Shown here: positions 37,001 to 45,837 of the stretch, piece after piece
How the letters are laid out: each line of letters opens with the position of its first letter
How positions within the stretch are numbered: the stretch's first letter is position 1
Assembly: GCA_002420145.1 (NCBI GenBank)
Contig: DIHL01000023.1
Location: 186,001 to 250,000, forward strand
DNA length: 64,000 nucleotides
Direction: 5' to 3'
From: Bacteroidetes bacterium UBA5697
Lineage (GTDB): Bacteria > Bacteroidota > Bacteroidia > B-17B0 > Aurantibacillaceae
Position numbers and translations under genes: made by a program
Notes under the pieces: generated by a model
Database searches by the model: none
Told to the model about the DNA's origin: nothing
Seen by the model: only the letters and a program-made list of their open reading frames with translations

Positions 37001-38338
37001 TCAGCAGTTCAAGGCTTAACTAATAATTATGATATTAGAGGTTTAGCAAGTGTTGATATTGTATTCACAAAAGACAAAAATAATTGGACTAGATGTTTAG
37101 TATTAGAAGAGAACGATGAAGCAAGTTCAAATCCAACAGCCTCTAAGAAATTAGAGCCAAGAAGACATAAATCTGTTGATAAACAAGGTATTGCTCTAGG
37201 AGCTCCTGGTTGTAATGTAGCTGAAGCTTCTTTTGACTCTGTTCCAGGTCAGCCATTCCAATACGGTTTATCTTGGTTCCCAGGTTATGCAATTAATTTA
37301 GAAACAGGAGAGAGATTAAACATCGCTTTTGGTGAAGATTCTTATCAATCTGCTTCAAATGCCTTAGCGCCAAATAATGGTGATGATATGATGTGGAATC
37401 CAACAAGTAATGTAACTACAAGCAACTCATACCCTTATGCTTTTGGTGGAAGACATTATATATATGTATTTGGTCATAATAGAACAGCAATGACATATAC
37501 AAATGTTACTGGAACAAGTTCTTCTGTATCTGGTAAGGTTATTGGGGCAGGCACTTATGCAAACTTTAAAGATTTCGCATATTGTTATAAGATGGCTTTT
37601 GCAAACAATACGGTTAATATTTTACATAATATTTGGACAGACGCAATGTGGGTTAATATCCCGTTGTTAGTGGATTCTAGGTATGCTTTTAAAAACCCAG
37701 CTGATATGCCTTGTGATGCTAAAGCTAGCTTGAGAGTTAAAAAACCATACAAATATGGAATGAGTGGAGTTTATTCAAATACCATTTCAGCATTTTTATC
37801 AGCTCAAGTTCCATCTCCAATTGTTCCTGATTTAACGGGTAGTACTTATACACGTTTAACAAAAGACTTATTGGCGAGTCCACAAAACAATAACTTTGGT
37901 TTATATACATTTAATACTTCTGATATATTTACTGAAATTAACAGTGGAGATGAGCATAAATCTGCTTTAGATTTGATTAATGTTGTTCCTAATCCTTACT
38001 ACGCATATTCATCTTATGAAACAGGAAGGATAGATAATCGTGTAAGAATAACTAATCTACCTAACAAGTGTAAAATCAAAATATTCACTTTAAATGGTAC
38101 TTTGGTAAGAACTTTTGATAGAGATGTTAGTGGTCAGGAAGATATTTACGGCACAGAAACGGGGTCTGACTTCGTTCGTGCAAAACGTTTACCTTATCAA
38201 GATTGGGATTTGAAAAATCAAAGTGGTATTTCAGTAGCTAGTGGCTTATATATCATCCATATTGATGTTCCAGGTGTTGGAGAAAAAATATTGAAATGGT
38301 TTGGTGTAATGAGACCTTTAGATTTACAAAGTTACTAG
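34010..38338 (+). CDS. Giant exported protein of the receptor-PorV operon
   Basis: This 1442-residue protein has a signal peptide near residues 4-25. An ATG at 34019 would make it three residues shorter and more typical. The body is beta-rich, with many Gly, Asn and aromatic residues. It contains Asp-rich calcium-loop-like stretches (DADGSGTYEPEAGDYP, DDNGNGTPDEPGE). The C-terminal 110 residues (NVVPNPYYAYSSYE, VRITNLPNKCKIKIFTLNG, SGLYIIHIDVPGVGEKILKW) resemble a FlgD/T9SS-type Ig-like end domain, but continue to FGVMRPLDLQSY. I do not recognise an enzyme domain. Such proteins sit between a TonB receptor and a PorV-like protein in other Bacteroidota, from memory. A surface location, perhaps exported by T9SS, is inferred. 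Confidence 0.75.
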   Translation: MEIMTKLNKHILVAAVTLTALSGTAREKYGNVFRNAAPEKVMAGCSPAQSSAELSVNNVRTIIYSGSDMWWDLFGGGNAWYLVPKVEDRSKGASSNFAGNVWFGGLDVGGQLKIAAQTYRQSGVDFWTGPLSTVDASTTADQCQKYDKIFKMTRTEVDNFVLSGGPVTTNMKNWPGNGDISLNHDPNLAPYVDADGSGTYEPEAGDYPYYDVYNDGLKDNLGVCKARVFGDETLWWVYNDNGNNHISTGGRAIGMEIRAQAFAFKTTDEINNMTFYNYQLINRSSFPLLNTYMTVWTDADLGYYLDDYIGCDVKRGLGYIYNATPNDPTVSGTVGYGTYVPSLGCDFFQGPINTTNGIDDNGNGTPDEPGEQMGMTKFLYFNNSFPGVPLQTTDPQNAAQYYQYMTGFWRDGTPFTCGGNGYGGTIPTSYVYPADTYTSGACGATPWSETSTPGDRRFMQSSGPFELQPGAVNFITVGLPWARTTSTDPKASIPLLKIADDKAQALFDNCFRVLSGPEAPDMTIQEMENELIIYFSNKPSSNNYLFKYKELDVSIIVDPTHFPNVDNYYHFEGYKVYQLKNEAITQEELTDPSKAKLVFNCDVANGVSRLINYEYDATTGGDIPKVKIDATDNSDKGIQTTFHFTQDQFSASQDKKVINNKTYYFFCVAYGYNQYGEYKEDQPFTSVGEPSSEGQKRPYLEGRKSKKAFGIPHNPAPEKDGSVTNSAYGYGPKITRIEGQGNGGNYLDLTAQSVNDILRKSNGRMDTITYENGRGPLKIKVVDPLNVPNSNFSFAFINRNWSSSIDTVDNVDPCKNKSEYHINLPYNKLSIRNTQFGNIMPDSTTWVLKDLNTNKSYYPCKAIKIAEEYFFQDLGLSVTVGQSRDVAEISNPSTANDKIVQNGDIIAGSGLSFSNPSTSWLGGLADSDGDSPFNWIRSGNFENTEDGTENDVKAGSDYLDPNQYFESLIGGTWSPYVLASATKPGSVQAAPGYSLSTSAVQGLTNNYDIRGLASVDIVFTKDKNNWTRCLVLEENDEASSNPTASKKLEPRRHKSVDKQGIALGAPGCNVAEASFDSVPGQPFQYGLSWFPGYAINLETGERLNIAFGEDSYQSASNALAPNNGDDMMWNPTSNVTTSNSYPYAFGGRHYIYVFGHNRTAMTYTNVTGTSSSVSGKVIGAGTYANFKDFAYCYKMAFANNTVNILHNIWTDAMWVNIPLLVDSRYAFKNPADMPCDAKASLRVKKPYKYGMSGVYSNTISAFLSAQVPSPIVPDLTGSTYTRLTKDLLASPQNNNFGLYTFNTSDIFTEINSGDEHKSALDLINVVPNPYYAYSSYETGRIDNRVRITNLPNKCKIKIFTLNGTLVRTFDRDVSGQEDIYGTETGSDFVRAKRLPYQDWDLKNQSGISVASGLYIIHIDVPGVGEKILKWFGVMRPLDLQSY

Positions 38339-38366
38339 TTGTTAAATACTATTATAAAATAAGAAT

Positions 38367-39455
38367 ATGAAATCATTTTTAAATATATCATTAGGAGTTG
38401 TTTTAACAGGTAGCTTTTTAGCTACAAGTTTTCAAGCAAATGCAGGTAACCCTGAACGTGCTGGACAAGCCGGAGCATCTCAATTATTAATTAATCCTTA
38501 TGCTCGTTCTGCGGGCTGGGGCGGCGCTAATGGAGCCCGCACTAAGGGATTAGAGTCTCAGTATACAAACGTTGCTGGTATTGCAGGCACTAAAAAAACA
38601 GAATTAATGTTTATGCATTCTCAGTGGTTAAGAGGAACAGGTATTAACATTAATACATTTGGATTTACTCAAAAAATAGGTGAAACTGGAGCTATTGGTT
38701 TAGGTATTATGTCTATCAATGCTGGTAAAATTGAAAGAACAACTGAAGACCAACCAGAAGGCGGTTTAGGTACTTTCACTCCACGTTTTACAAACATAGC
38801 TTTATCTTATGCAAAAGGTTTCTCTGATAATATCGCTGGTGGTATTACGTTGAGAGTAATTTCTGAAGGTATTGATAACGTTAAAGCTCAGGGTGTTTCT
38901 ATTGATGCAGGTGTTCAATATCACACGGGTAAATATGATCAAGTTCACTTAGGAGTTGCTTTAAAAAATGTTGGACCTAAAATGCAATATAAAGGGGATG
39001 GTCTATCTACTCAAAAAACAGTAACTAACGCATATGGTAACTCATACGATTTAACGATTAACAGTAAATCTAATGCATTTGAATTGCCAGCTTTGTTAAA
39101 CATTTCTGGTGCTTATGATATTTATTTATTAAAAGATTCAACTGGAAGATCAAAAACTCACCGTGTAACTGTTGCAGGTAATTTTACTTCTAATTCTTTT
39201 ACTAAAGATAATTTCTTATTTGGTTTAGAATATGGTTGGAAAGATATCGTAATGGTTCGCGCTGGTTTAGCTACTGAAAAAGGTATTTTTAAAGGAGAAG
39301 GAAATCGTACAACTGCTTTTACAGGACCTTCTTGTGGAGCAACTATCGAAATTCCATTAGGAGAGAAAAAATCAACATTTGCAGTTGATTATTCTTATAG
39401 ATTTACAAATCCTTTTGGTGGAGTTCATTCTTTTGGAGCTAGAATTAATTTATAA
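38367..39455 (+). CDS. PorV/PorQ-family outer-membrane protein
   Basis: This 362-residue protein has a signal peptide ending near residue 26 (QANAG). It then shows the motif set of the PorV/PorQ family: a segment near SQLLINPYARSAGWGGANGA, then beta strands with alternating aromatic residues, and a C-terminal strand (FGGVHSFGARINL). PorV proteins are FadL-like barrels that shuttle T9SS cargo to the attachment complex. Here the gene follows the giant exported protein by 28 nt, which suggests a dedicated shuttle or partner for that protein. Whether it acts in T9SS or forms an independent pore cannot be told from sequence. Two terminators follow. Confidence 0.82.
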   Translation: MKSFLNISLGVVLTGSFLATSFQANAGNPERAGQAGASQLLINPYARSAGWGGANGARTKGLESQYTNVAGIAGTKKTELMFMHSQWLRGTGININTFGFTQKIGETGAIGLGIMSINAGKIERTTEDQPEGGLGTFTPRFTNIALSYAKGFSDNIAGGITLRVISEGIDNVKAQGVSIDAGVQYHTGKYDQVHLGVALKNVGPKMQYKGDGLSTQKTVTNAYGNSYDLTINSKSNAFELPALLNISGAYDIYLLKDSTGRSKTHRVTVAGNFTSNSFTKDNFLFGLEYGWKDIVMVRAGLATEKGIFKGEGNRTTAFTGPSCGATIEIPLGEKKSTFAVDYSYRFTNPFGGVHSFGARINL

Positions 39456-39462
39456 TTAGTAT

Positions 39463-39515
39463 ATTCGTTTAACGAATTTTTTAAAGAGTCCCGAATTTAT
39501 TCGGGATTCTTTTAT
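39463..39515 (+). terminator. Two tandem hairpin terminators after the PorV-like gene
   Basis: The first is ATTCGTT/AACGAAT followed by T residues (39463-39482). The second is TCCCGAA/TTCGGGA followed by T residues (39485-39515). Together they isolate the receptor operon from greA. Confidence 0.8.
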
Positions 39516-39533
39516 TTTAAAAACATACAAGAA

Positions 39534-40007
39534 ATGGCAGCAGTAGCATACTACACAGAAGAAGGATTACAGAAGTTAAAGGATGAGTTACAACAACTAA
39601 GAACCGTTGAACGTAAAAATGTAATTAAACAAATCGCAGAAGCTAGAGATAAGGGAGATTTATCCGAGAATGCTGAATATGATGCAGCAAAGGAGGCGCA
39701 AGGATTATTGGAAATTAAAATCGCCAAGTTAGAAGAGATTGTTGCAAATGCTAGAGTGGTTGATAGTTCTAAGCTAGATATTTCAAAAGTGAGTATTTTA
39801 ACAACCGTTAAAATAAAGAACCTAAAAAACAACATGGAAATGAAATATACCATAGTTGCCGAAAATGAAGCGGATTTAAAATCAGGTAAAATATCTATTG
39901 ATTCGCCGATAGGAAAGGGACTTATAGGAAAAAAGGTTGGAGATAAAGTAGAAGTCACTGTTCCGGCTGGAATTGTTCCATTTGAAGTTATTGAAATAAG
40001 TATTTAA
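39534..40007 (+). CDS. greA: Transcription elongation factor GreA
   Basis: GreA rescues arrested RNA polymerase by stimulating cleavage of the nascent RNA 3' end. The 157-residue protein has the N-terminal coiled coil (LQKLKDELQQLRTVERKNVI, then EARDKGDLSENAEYDAAKEA with the tip acidic residues) and the C-terminal FKBP-like domain ending SPIGKGLIGKKVGDKVEVTV. Length is normal. A HIT-protein gene follows after 3 nt, so the two are co-transcribed. Confidence 0.97.
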   Translation: MAAVAYYTEEGLQKLKDELQQLRTVERKNVIKQIAEARDKGDLSENAEYDAAKEAQGLLEIKIAKLEEIVANARVVDSSKLDISKVSILTTVKIKNLKNNMEMKYTIVAENEADLKSGKISIDSPIGKGLIGKKVGDKVEVTVPAGIVPFEVIEISI

Positions 40008-40010
40008 ACT

Positions 40011-40403
40011 ATGCCTAGTATTTTTTCTAAGATAGTTGCAGGAGAAATACCTTGTTATAAAATCGCCGAAAACGACAATTATTTAGCGTTTTTGGATGTA
40101 TTTCCTTTAAAAAAAGGACATATTTTAGTTATTCCCAAAAAAGAAGTAGATTATATTTTTGATTTAGATAACGATACTTACAATGGACTTATGTCTTTTT
40201 CTAAAACAATTGCTATTGCACTAAAACAGGCAATCCCTTGCAGTAGAGTTGCGATGAGTGTCATTGGTTTGGAAGTGCCTCATGCACATGTTCATTTGAT
40301 ACCAATGAGCACAATGAACGATGTAAATTTCTCAAACGAAAAGTTGAAGTTAACAAAAGAAGAATTCGAGGAAATATCCCAAAAAATAAAACAGTACCTC
40401 TAA
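40011..40403 (+). CDS. HIT-family nucleotide hydrolase/transferase
   Basis: This 130-residue histidine-triad protein begins SIFSKIVAGEIPCYKIAE and carries HAHVHLIPM (His91, His93, His95), the catalytic HxHxH motif. The family (Hint-like) hydrolyses AMP-lysine, adenosine phosphoramidates or related nucleotides. The specific substrate is unknown. It is co-transcribed with greA, an arrangement I recall from other Bacteroidota. Confidence 0.94.
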   Translation: MPSIFSKIVAGEIPCYKIAENDNYLAFLDVFPLKKGHILVIPKKEVDYIFDLDNDTYNGLMSFSKTIAIALKQAIPCSRVAMSVIGLEVPHAHVHLIPMSTMNDVNFSNEKLKLTKEEFEEISQKIKQYL

Positions 40404-40440
40404 CCGACCGGTAGAATCCACTCACCTTATTTATCATTTT

Positions 40441-40476
40441 TTGACGAATTCTCGTTCATAAAAACACTTATATTTG
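40441..40476 (+). promoter_or_regulatory. Possible yidC promoter
   Basis: TATATTTG at 40469-40476 is a perfect -7 match, 23 nt before the yidC ATG. The nearest TTG is at 40441-40443, 25 nt upstream, longer than usual. Confidence 0.5.
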
Positions 40477-40499
40477 CACCCTAAAATTAAATTCCCATC

Positions 40500-42395
40500 A
40501 TGGATAAAAAATCGCTTATTGGTTTAGGATTAATTGCTGCTATATTAATTACATGGCTTGCATTAACAGGACCAAGCAAAGAACAAATTGCACGAAACAA
40601 ACAAATTAAGGATTCGGTAGAATTAGCAACTAAAGCAGCACAAGTTGCAGAAGAAGCTAAAGCAGCTGCGAAAAAATTAGCAATAGCTAATGATACAACA
40701 ACTGCAAAAGTAGTGGTATCTGATTCAATTTTACAATTACAAAAAAGCAGTATTTATAAAGATTTTGCTGTTTCAGCAGAAGGTAAGTCTGAAATTGTAA
40801 CTATAGAGAATGAAAACATTAAAGCATTTATTTCTACTAAAGGAGGAAATGTAGAGAAAGTGATTTTGAAAAATTTCAAGCGCTATGGCAAAACAGAGCC
40901 ATTAATTTTATTCGATAAAGATTCAACTCACCAATACATTCAATTTGAAGCGTATGCAAATAACATGCGCTTTACTACTGATAGTTTTTATTTCAAATCA
41001 TCTTCTGTAAATGAGGTGGCTAATGGAAACGATTCAAAATCTATTATTCTAAAATTAGAAACTTCAAAACCTGAAAGTTATATTGAGTATATCTATACGT
41101 TAAAAGGAAATGATTACATGCTAGATTACGATGTAAATTTCGTAGGTATGCAAAATATTATTTCAAGTAAAAGTAATAAGGTAACAATGCATTGGGCTCA
41201 AGCATTGCCTTCTCAAGAAAAGCATATTACTAAAGAAAGAGAAGCGGCTACAGTTTACTATAATCAAACTAAAGAAGGCGTTGATTATATAAATGCAAGA
41301 AAAATGGAAGAGAAATTATTGAATGAAGATAATATCAAGTGGGTATGCTTTAAGCAACATTTCTTTAACTCAACTTTAATAGCTGATTCTGAATTTTTGA
41401 AAGAAGGAAGCTTGGTTAAAACTTTTGAGAATCCAAACTCTACGCAATTTGTAAAAACTATTACAGCTGAATTATCAATTCCTTATAAGCATTCTTCATC
41501 CGAAAAATTTGGAATGGCTTTTTATTTTGGACCCACTCAATACAATACATTAAAAGCATATGACATGGATTTAGAGGAAATTATTCCTTTAGGTTGGAGT
41601 GTGTTTAGTTACATTAACAAGTGGATGATTATTCCATTGTTTAGTTTATTGTCGGGATTAAATAGTGGTATTATTATTTTAATATTAACCTTAATCTTAA
41701 AAACATTGTTATTTCCAATTGCTTATAAAACGTATATGAGTAGCGCTAAAATGCGCGTATTAAAGCCAGAAATTGATGAGTTAAATGCCAAGTTTGAAAA
41801 GGCTGATGATCCAATGAAAAAACAACAAGAAACTATGGCGTTATACAGAAGAGCAGGGGCTAACCCACTTTCTGGATGTTTACCTATGTTGCTTCAATTT
41901 CCAATTTTAATTGCCTTATTCGGATTCTTTCCAGCAGCTATTGAATTAAGACAAAAAGGATTTTTATGGACAGATGATTTATCTACTTACGATTCTGTTT
42001 ATAATTTTGGGTTTGAAGTTTGGGGCTTTGGAGATCACGTGAGTATGTTTGCTATCTTAATGTTTGTGTCTACTATTATTTATACATGGATGAATCAGGC
42101 AATGTTGCAACCACAACAAACACAAATGCCAGGTATGAAATATATGATGTACTTAATGCCAGTTATTTTCTTAGCGGTTATGAATAGTTACGCAGCTGGT
42201 TTAAGTTGGTATTATTTTTTAGCTAACGTTATCACGTTCTTACAAACTTGGGTAATGAAAAAAGTAATCGATGATGGAAAGATTAGAGAGCAACTTTTAG
42301 CCAATATGCAAAAGCCAGAGAAAAAATCTAGCTTTCAAGCAAAATTAGAAGAGATGGCAAAGCAAAGACAGCAATTGCCAAACAAAAAGAAATAA
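40500..42395 (+). CDS. yidC: Membrane protein insertase YidC
   Basis: YidC inserts and folds inner-membrane proteins, alone or with SecYEG. The 631-residue chain has an N-terminal helix (DKKSLIGLGLIAAILITWLA), a large periplasmic beta domain (about 85-355) and the conserved C-terminal core. The core includes WMIIPLFSLL, LILKTLLFPIAYKTYMSSAKM, NPLSGCLPMLLQFPILIALFGFF and the last helices with GMKYMMYLMPVIFLAVMNSYAAGLSWYY. The basic tail ends in PNKKK. An Ala/Lys-rich linker (about 33-60) after the first helix is common in the phylum. It ends at a terminator. Confidence 0.97.
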   Translation: MDKKSLIGLGLIAAILITWLALTGPSKEQIARNKQIKDSVELATKAAQVAEEAKAAAKKLAIANDTTTAKVVVSDSILQLQKSSIYKDFAVSAEGKSEIVTIENENIKAFISTKGGNVEKVILKNFKRYGKTEPLILFDKDSTHQYIQFEAYANNMRFTTDSFYFKSSSVNEVANGNDSKSIILKLETSKPESYIEYIYTLKGNDYMLDYDVNFVGMQNIISSKSNKVTMHWAQALPSQEKHITKEREAATVYYNQTKEGVDYINARKMEEKLLNEDNIKWVCFKQHFFNSTLIADSEFLKEGSLVKTFENPNSTQFVKTITAELSIPYKHSSSEKFGMAFYFGPTQYNTLKAYDMDLEEIIPLGWSVFSYINKWMIIPLFSLLSGLNSGIIILILTLILKTLLFPIAYKTYMSSAKMRVLKPEIDELNAKFEKADDPMKKQQETMALYRRAGANPLSGCLPMLLQFPILIALFGFFPAAIELRQKGFLWTDDLSTYDSVYNFGFEVWGFGDHVSMFAILMFVSTIIYTWMNQAMLQPQQTQMPGMKYMMYLMPVIFLAVMNSYAAGLSWYYFLANVITFLQTWVMKKVIDDGKIREQLLANMQKPEKKSSFQAKLEEMAKQRQQLPNKKK

Positions 42396-42402
42396 AATAA
42401 CT

Positions 42403-42429
42403 AAGTCGCTCTATCAGAGCGACTTTTTT
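42403..42429 (+). terminator. Rho-independent terminator after yidC
   Basis: The stem AAGTCGCTCT/AGAGCGACTT has loop ATC and a T-run. It begins 7 nt after the yidC stop. Confidence 0.92.
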
Positions 42430-42511
42430 AGTTAAACAAAAATTTAAATCCAGTTTTTCTACAAAATATTTCCCTCTAAGAGTGCAATATCATAGGCATT
42501 TTGAGGTGATT

Positions 42512-42541
42512 TTGGTTGCTTTTTTTAATTTAATAGTTTAG
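42512..42541 (+). promoter_or_regulatory. Candidate promoter of the BNR/PKD protein gene
   Basis: TTG at 42512-42514 and TAGTTTAG at 42534-42541, spaced 19 nt, fit the -33/-7 pattern with one mismatch in the -7 element. The ATG follows 35 nt later. Confidence 0.4.
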
Positions 42542-42576
42542 TTTAGTAAAACTATACTTACGATTAATATTTAAAA

Positions 42577-45500
42577 ATGAAAGCAACTTTTAAAATAGCA
42601 TCTATCATTCTATTATTATCTAGCAGCATTGATACCTATGCACAAGCATGGGTGGATAAAATGCAGGATACAACTCAGAATTTTTATTCGATTCAACAAG
42701 AATTTAATGCCTATTGGCAAAATAAAACCTACGAAAGAGGTAAGGGTTATAAGGCATTTAAAAGATGGGAGTGGTTTACAGAGCCAAGAGTATATCCATC
42801 AGGAGATTTAAAGTTAGGATCAAGAGCTAAAGCATATGAAGAATTTCAAAATTATTTAGCACAAAATCCAATGGCAGCACAAAAAATAAATTCAACAAAT
42901 GTTACTAGCACTTCTGGTAACTGGATACCAATGGGACCTTTTGGTTCTCCAATTGGTGGAGATGCAGGGAGAGTGACCTTTATTAGATTTTTACCGGGAG
43001 ACATCAATACTATATTTATTGGAACTGGTGCTGGTGGAATGTGGACATCTTCAGACGCTGGAGCGACATGGACAACAAACACGAATAATTTAGAAGTTTT
43101 AGGATGTTCGGATTTAGCTATTAATCCTATAAATACAGATATTATGTATTTAGCTACAGGCGACATTGATGCCGGAGATACTTATGCAACAGGCGTTTTA
43201 AAATCTGTAGACGGAGGGTTAACCTGGAATACAACAGGCTTAACATATTCTGTGTCTAGTACCAGAAGAATTGGTAGATTATTAATCAATCCTTTAAATC
43301 CTAATATTTTATTTGCAGCTACGTCTTTAGGTATTTATAGAACGAATAATGCTGGAACAAACTGGGCGCTTGTTAGAGCAGGAAATTTTAAAGACATGGA
43401 GTTTCGTCCAAATGATACAAGTACAGTTTATGCAGTAACAGCTTCTACATTTTTCAAATCTACAACTGGAGGAAACACAGCTGCTTCATTTGTTCAAGTA
43501 ACGTCTGGTCTTCCAACAGCAGGAGTTCGTCAAGTAGTTTCGGTTACACCAGCAGACCCTAATTATATTTATATTTTAAGAAGTGCATCTGATAATTCGT
43601 TTGGTGGCGTATATCGTTCAGTAGACGGAGGTGTAACATTTACTTTAATGTCTAATACTCCAAATATTTTTGGATGGGATACAAACGGTTCTGATACTGG
43701 CGGACAAGGCTGGTATGATATTGCGTGTGGCGTCTCTCCTACTAATAAAAACGAAATTATTTGTGGCGGAGTAAATACATGGAAGTCTACAAATGGAGGT
43801 TCTACATGGACTTTAAATTCGCATTGGTATGGAGGCGGCGGAAAGCCTTATGTTCACGCTGATTTACACGCTGTGGAGTATGTCACTGGAACAATTTGTT
43901 ATTTAGGACATGACGGTGGAGTTACAAAAACAACGAATGGAGGTTCTAGTTGGACAACTATAAACGGTCAAATGAATATTGCTCAAATATATCGTATGGG
44001 ACAATCAACAACAACTGCAAATTATCTATTAACTGGGCATCAAGATAATGGCAGTAATTTATTAAATGGTTCAACTTGGACTGAAGTGTATGGCGGAGAT
44101 GGAGCAGATTGTTTTGTTGATTGGAGCAATAATAACACATTAGTTGAAAGTTATGTTAATGGCGATTTTAATATTTCAAATAATGCTGGAAATAGTTGGA
44201 CAAGTATCACTTCTGGATTAACAGGTACTGCAGCTTGGGTAGCGCCTATTATTCAATCACCACATGTTGCTAATACATACTATTGTGGATATCAGCAAGT
44301 CTTTAAATCAACTAATAAAGGAACTTCTTGGACACAAATGGGAACTTTATCGTCTAGTGGAAATATTTTATATTTAGCAGCGGCGCCATCAAATTCTTTA
44401 GTATTATATGCTGCTACAAGTGGAAGTGTTTATAAAACAGTAAATGGGGGAACCAGTTGGACAACCATTACGTCAGGCTTACCTATAGGGTCTGCACAAA
44501 TTACCAGAATTGCAGTTGACAATACAGATGCGAATAATGTATTTATAACGTTTTCAGGATATTCAGCAGCTAATAAAGTGTTTGTTACAACCGATGGCGG
44601 CTCATCTTGGACTAATATGTCAACAGGTTTACCAAATTTACCTGTAAACTGTATTATATATTCTAATAATTCCAACGATGCGGTGTATGTAGGAACAGAT
44701 GTTGGGATATATTATAGAGATGGCAGTATGACATCATGGATGCCTTTTATGACAGGACTTCCAAATGTAATTGTGAATGATTTTGAGATTTTTTATCCTA
44801 CAAACAAATTAAGAGCTGCTACTTATGGCAGAGGTGTTTGGGAATCAGATTTGTATTCTAATCCAAACTCAGTTCCTATGGCAAATTTCTCTACGTCATT
44901 TTCTTCGGCATGTGTTAACACCCCTTTTGTATTTACAGATCAATCATCTAGCATGCCAACTGCTTGGAGCTGGACATTAACAGGGGCGTCGCCTTCTACA
45001 TCAACAGTTAAAAACCCTTCTGTAACTTATACAGCGGCTGGAGTATATACAGTGTCTTTAGTCTCAACTAATGTTAATGGTTCTAGTTCAGTATTCACAA
45101 GTACGATTAATGTTACCACTCCACCAACGATTACTGTTCCATCTTATACAGTGTGTCAAGTTCAGTCTAAGGCTTTAGCAGCTAGTGGCGCTTCTACTTA
45201 CTCTTGGTCTACGGGCTCTACTAATGCCGTATTAATTGTATCTCCTACTTCAACTACAGTATACACTGTTACAGGATTTAGCGGTGCCTGCACTTCAGTA
45301 GCAACCGCTACTATTTCTGTAGGAAGTACTCCTCCAACTCCAACAGTAACTCAATCAGGTAATGTATTAATGTCGAGCTCAGCTTCTAATAATCAATGGT
45401 ATTTTAATAATACAATAATTCCTGGAGCTACATCTCAATCATATACAGTTACTCAAGATGGAGATTACAAAGTTGTTGTGAGTTCTCAGTACGGTTGTTT

Positions 45501-45798
45501 AAATACTTCAGGAATAACCAATGTTGTTTTAACAGACATTGAAGATGCCTCTTTTATAAATGCTATGCAGCTTAGTCCAAATCCTGTTAAGGATATGATT
45601 TATATTTCTAGTCAAATGAAAGAATCTACTACTGTCCAATACAGTATTTATTCGATGTTAGGACAAGTAGTAAAAAGTGGTTCATTAAATTTAACTGGAG
45701 CAGAATCGATTTCAATATCGGATGTTGCACCTGGAGTTTATGAAATTACATTTATTGCAAACGATAAAAAATCAACCTATAAATTTGTTAAAGAGTAA
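42577..45798 (+). CDS. Secreted BNR/sortilin-like repeat protein with PKD and T9SS domains
   Basis: This 1073-residue protein has a signal peptide ending TYAQA. Residues about 110-760 form a beta-propeller of BNR/sortilin-type repeats with Asp-box-like signatures (SSDAGATW, SVDGGLTW, TTNGGSSW, STNKGTSW, TTDGGSSW). A PKD domain follows at about 775-850 (FTDQSSSMPTAWSWTLTGAS), then an Ig-like segment. The final 75 residues are a T9SS sorting domain (LSPNPVKD, YSMLGQVV, APGVYEITF). It should be exported by T9SS. Propellers of this type bind or cleave glycans or proteins; catalytic residues could not be assigned. Sequence between the Asp boxes is rich in Thr and Ser. Confidence 0.88.
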   Translation: MKATFKIASIILLLSSSIDTYAQAWVDKMQDTTQNFYSIQQEFNAYWQNKTYERGKGYKAFKRWEWFTEPRVYPSGDLKLGSRAKAYEEFQNYLAQNPMAAQKINSTNVTSTSGNWIPMGPFGSPIGGDAGRVTFIRFLPGDINTIFIGTGAGGMWTSSDAGATWTTNTNNLEVLGCSDLAINPINTDIMYLATGDIDAGDTYATGVLKSVDGGLTWNTTGLTYSVSSTRRIGRLLINPLNPNILFAATSLGIYRTNNAGTNWALVRAGNFKDMEFRPNDTSTVYAVTASTFFKSTTGGNTAASFVQVTSGLPTAGVRQVVSVTPADPNYIYILRSASDNSFGGVYRSVDGGVTFTLMSNTPNIFGWDTNGSDTGGQGWYDIACGVSPTNKNEIICGGVNTWKSTNGGSTWTLNSHWYGGGGKPYVHADLHAVEYVTGTICYLGHDGGVTKTTNGGSSWTTINGQMNIAQIYRMGQSTTTANYLLTGHQDNGSNLLNGSTWTEVYGGDGADCFVDWSNNNTLVESYVNGDFNISNNAGNSWTSITSGLTGTAAWVAPIIQSPHVANTYYCGYQQVFKSTNKGTSWTQMGTLSSSGNILYLAAAPSNSLVLYAATSGSVYKTVNGGTSWTTITSGLPIGSAQITRIAVDNTDANNVFITFSGYSAANKVFVTTDGGSSWTNMSTGLPNLPVNCIIYSNNSNDAVYVGTDVGIYYRDGSMTSWMPFMTGLPNVIVNDFEIFYPTNKLRAATYGRGVWESDLYSNPNSVPMANFSTSFSSACVNTPFVFTDQSSSMPTAWSWTLTGASPSTSTVKNPSVTYTAAGVYTVSLVSTNVNGSSSVFTSTINVTTPPTITVPSYTVCQVQSKALAASGASTYSWSTGSTNAVLIVSPTSTTVYTVTGFSGACTSVATATISVGSTPPTPTVTQSGNVLMSSSASNNQWYFNNTIIPGATSQSYTVTQDGDYKVVVSSQYGCLNTSGITNVVLTDIEDASFINAMQLSPNPVKDMIYISSQMKESTTVQYSIYSMLGQVVKSGSLNLTGAESISISDVAPGVYEITFIANDKKSTYKFVKE

Positions 45799-45800
45799 AT

Positions 45801-45830
45801 AAAAAAGGCGCTATTTCTAGCGCCTTTTTT
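45801..45830. terminator. Bidirectional terminator between convergent genes
   Basis: The stem AAGGCGCTA/TAGCGCCTT is flanked by an A-run and a T-run. It can serve both the plus-strand BNR gene and the long minus-strand unit ending with the ABC-F gene. Confidence 0.9.
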
Positions 45831-45837
45831 ATTTTTA

